The translations under genes were made by a program, and so were the position numbers. The notes beneath the pieces were generated by a model. It did not search any database. It had not been told where the DNA came from and saw only the letters and a list, made by a program, of their open reading frames with translations. A stretch of 5,160 nucleotides of DNA from Candidatus Bathyarchaeota archaeon (GTDB taxonomy: Archaea > Thermoproteota > Bathyarchaeia > Bathyarchaeales > Bathyarchaeaceae): assembly GCA_020350305.1 (NCBI GenBank), contig CP070709.1:123159-128318 (forward strand), written 5' to 3'. Shown piece by piece: positions 4,334-5,160 of the stretch. Each line of letters starts with the position of its first letter. Position 1 is the stretch's first letter.

Positions 4334-4531
4334 TTGAAAAAATGGAAAAACATCATTCGCATCTTGGGAATAGTAACATGCCTAATCGGTGCATATTTAA
4401 TGGCTTTTGGAGAACCAATCATAGGCGCAGACCACGCAGGCGTTGCAACGGTTGTGGGCATAACCGGAATAGGTCTGATAGGCACTGGCAACACATTATC
4501 TTTTGTAGGAAAGAAAAAGGAGGAACCGTAA
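4334..4531 (+). CDS. Small two-helix membrane protein
   Basis: This encodes 65 residues from a TTG at 4334, chosen because GGAGG (4322-4326) stands seven bases upstream; the ATG at 4342 is in another frame. A short basic N-terminus (MKKWKN) leads into a first hydrophobic helix at about 7-26, then a loop EPIIGADH (27-34), a glycine-rich second helix at about 36-58 (GITGIGLIGTG) and a basic-acidic tail KKKEEP. By the positive-inside pattern both ends should be cytoplasmic. The glycine-rich helix could pack tightly against another membrane helix, for example of the DUF2178-like protein encoded next. I do not recognise a family. It is the first gene of the operon, and its 3' end carries the GGAGG ribosome site of the next gene, three bases beyond its stop. 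The strong initiation signals support real expression. Confidence 0.75.
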   Translation: MKKWKNIIRILGIVTCLIGAYLMAFGEPIIGADHAGVATVVGITGIGLIGTGNTLSFVGKKKEEP

Positions 4532-4534
4532 GAA

Positions 4535-4870
4535 ATGACCGATTTTGTGTGGCCAATAATCTTAATCTTGAATGCAGTCCTCGTCCTGCTGGTTGGAGTG
4601 TTTGTTTTGTGGAAACTTCATAGAGACAGAAAATCTGGTTATCCTACAAAAGATGAACGCACCATGAAGATTAGTGGAAAAGCAGCTATTGGGACTTACT
4701 GGATCAGTCTCGCTTTCATGATATCACTAGCGTTGTTCATAATATTCGGAACAGAGTTTCTTGCTTTGCCTGAACTTGACGCTGGATGGGCCATAATTGC
4801 AATAATGCTCGTCTCTGGTATCTCAAATGGTTTGTTACGGTGGTATTACAGTAGAAAGGGCGATCTCTGA
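4535..4870 (+). CDS. DUF2178-like membrane protein
   Basis: This encodes 111 residues with three hydrophobic helices at about 5-26, 52-71 and 84-101. Between helices 1 and 2 lies a cytoplasmic segment [20 protein letters not shown] (32-51), whose DERxxxIxxKAA core I associate with DUF2178, a family of predicted archaeal and bacterial membrane proteins with no established activity. The end [10 protein letters not shown] is also typical in my memory. Members often sit next to a small HTH regulator, as here, suggesting a role in sensing or in controlling that regulator (inference). The ATG at 4535 has GGAGG (4519-4523) eleven bases before it, inside the previous gene, and the stop TGA shares its last base with the ATG of the HTH gene, so translation of the two is probably coupled. 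No catalytic residues are evident. Confidence 0.82.
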   Translation: MTDFVWPIILILNAVLVLLVGVFVLWKLHRDRKSGYPTKDERTMKISGKAAIGTYWISLAFMISLALFIIFGTEFLALPELDAGWAIIAIMLVSGISNGLLRWYYSRKGDL

Positions 4871-5085
4871 TGTCGTTTAGAACACGAATCAAGGAACTTA
4901 GGGCACGATACGATCTGACGCAGGAAGACCTTGCAAAGAGGGTGGGAGTAAGACGGGAAACGATCCTCTACCTAGAGAAGGGAAAATACAATCCCTCACT
5001 TATCCTATCTCATAAAATAGCCAAAGTCCTAAAAACGACGATAGATGACTTATTTATTTTCGCGGATAAAGAGACAGATGCATAA
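4870..5085 (+). CDS. Cro/CI-type (XRE) HTH transcriptional regulator
   Basis: This 71-residue protein consists almost only of a Cro/CI helix-turn-helix domain: [20 protein letters not shown] (7-26) gives helices 1 and 2, [18 protein letters not shown] (27-44) holds the recognition helix and the following turn, and [16 protein letters not shown] (49-64) the last helices. It resembles the minimal YozG-like regulators common in archaea and Firmicutes. It should bind DNA as a dimer in the cytoplasm. There is no sensor domain, so any signal must come from a partner; the adjacent DUF2178-like membrane protein, whose stop codon overlaps this start as TGATG, is the best candidate. Its likely target is the perfect inverted repeat at 4270-4294 in its own operon promoter. 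Fold assignment is firm; target and signal are inference. Confidence 0.93.
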   Translation: MSFRTRIKELRARYDLTQEDLAKRVGVRRETILYLEKGKYNPSLILSHKIAKVLKTTIDDLFIFADKETDA

Positions 5086-5107
5086 TTACAATGAGAGAAA
5101 AATCTTG

Positions 5108-5160
5108 ATGAATCCTCTATTCATATTAGGTCTGGTTTATTTCATCATGGGTTTAGCGAA
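5108..5160 (+). CDS. N-terminus of a probable membrane protein, cut by the window end
   Basis: From an ATG at 5108 (or the adjacent in-frame TTG at 5105) 17 codons read MNPLFILGLVYFIMGLA and run off the right edge. The sequence has the character of the first transmembrane helix of an integral membrane protein. It starts 22 bases after the HTH gene on the same strand, with a weak purine-rich ribosome site (GAGAG near 5092-5096), so it is probably a fourth member of the operon. With only 17 residues no family can be named; the ATG at 5091 ends after five codons and is not the start. Confidence 0.5.
   Translation, partial: MNPLFILGLVYFIMGLA

Noticed and set aside
4132..4494. Minus-strand ORF of 120 codons
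   Set aside because: It is antisense to the operator, promoter and first gene of the HTH operon, and its composition is that of a shadow frame.
4306..4623. Plus-strand ORF of 105 codons in another frame
   Set aside because: It overlaps two genes that have proper ribosome sites and membrane patterns, and its Arg/Cys-rich sequence is typical of an out-of-frame read.

Overview
The window looks like a piece of an uncultivated, probably anaerobic archaeal genome of moderate GC content, perhaps Bathyarchaeia-like (lineage is inference, low confidence). Supporting signs are archaeal TATA boxes about 25 bp before predicted transcript starts, at least one leaderless-type promoter, frequent GTG/TTG starts with Shine-Dalgarno sequences, and small proteins of archaeal/anaerobe families (ferredoxin-like protein, DUF2178).

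Layout. (1) 1-360, minus: the first 120 residues of a B12-dependent acyl-CoA mutase large subunit (methylmalonyl-CoA mutase family), cut by the window edge. Its codons end almost only in A or C, unlike every other gene here. (2) 361-902: no convincing gene. It holds a 90-bp tandem array of nine 10-bp units and possible gene remnants. (3) 903-2328, minus: an apparent operon of an ArsR-type repressor, a two-cluster ferredoxin-like protein and a small cysteine-rich zinc-ribbon protein. It is driven by a leaderless-type promoter whose start site lies in a perfect inverted repeat, so autoregulation is likely. (4) 2380-3087, minus: a metallo-beta-lactamase-fold hydrolase with all metal ligands. (5) 3088-3520: a divergent intergenic region with promoter-like elements, a CG-alternating tract and a possible broken small ORF. 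(6) 3521-4057, plus: a four-helix membrane protein of unknown function, followed by a possible terminator. (7) 4058-4333: intergenic, with hairpins and a perfect 10-bp inverted repeat abutting a TATA box. (8) 4334 to beyond the end, plus: a compact operon of a 65-residue two-helix membrane peptide, a DUF2178-like membrane protein, a Cro/CI-type HTH regulator overlapping it by one base, and the start of another membrane protein.

How the genes may work together. The ArsR unit reads as a small stress- or metal/redox-responsive regulon whose effectors are iron-sulfur and zinc proteins. The right-hand operon reads as a membrane-sensor/HTH-repressor module, in which membrane proteins could control the cytoplasmic repressor and the repressor could act on the inverted repeat at 4270-4294. 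That module is the best candidate for a poorly described system. The compositional break between the mutase and the rest, across the 10-bp repeat array, deserves checking as horizontal transfer or a contig misjoin.
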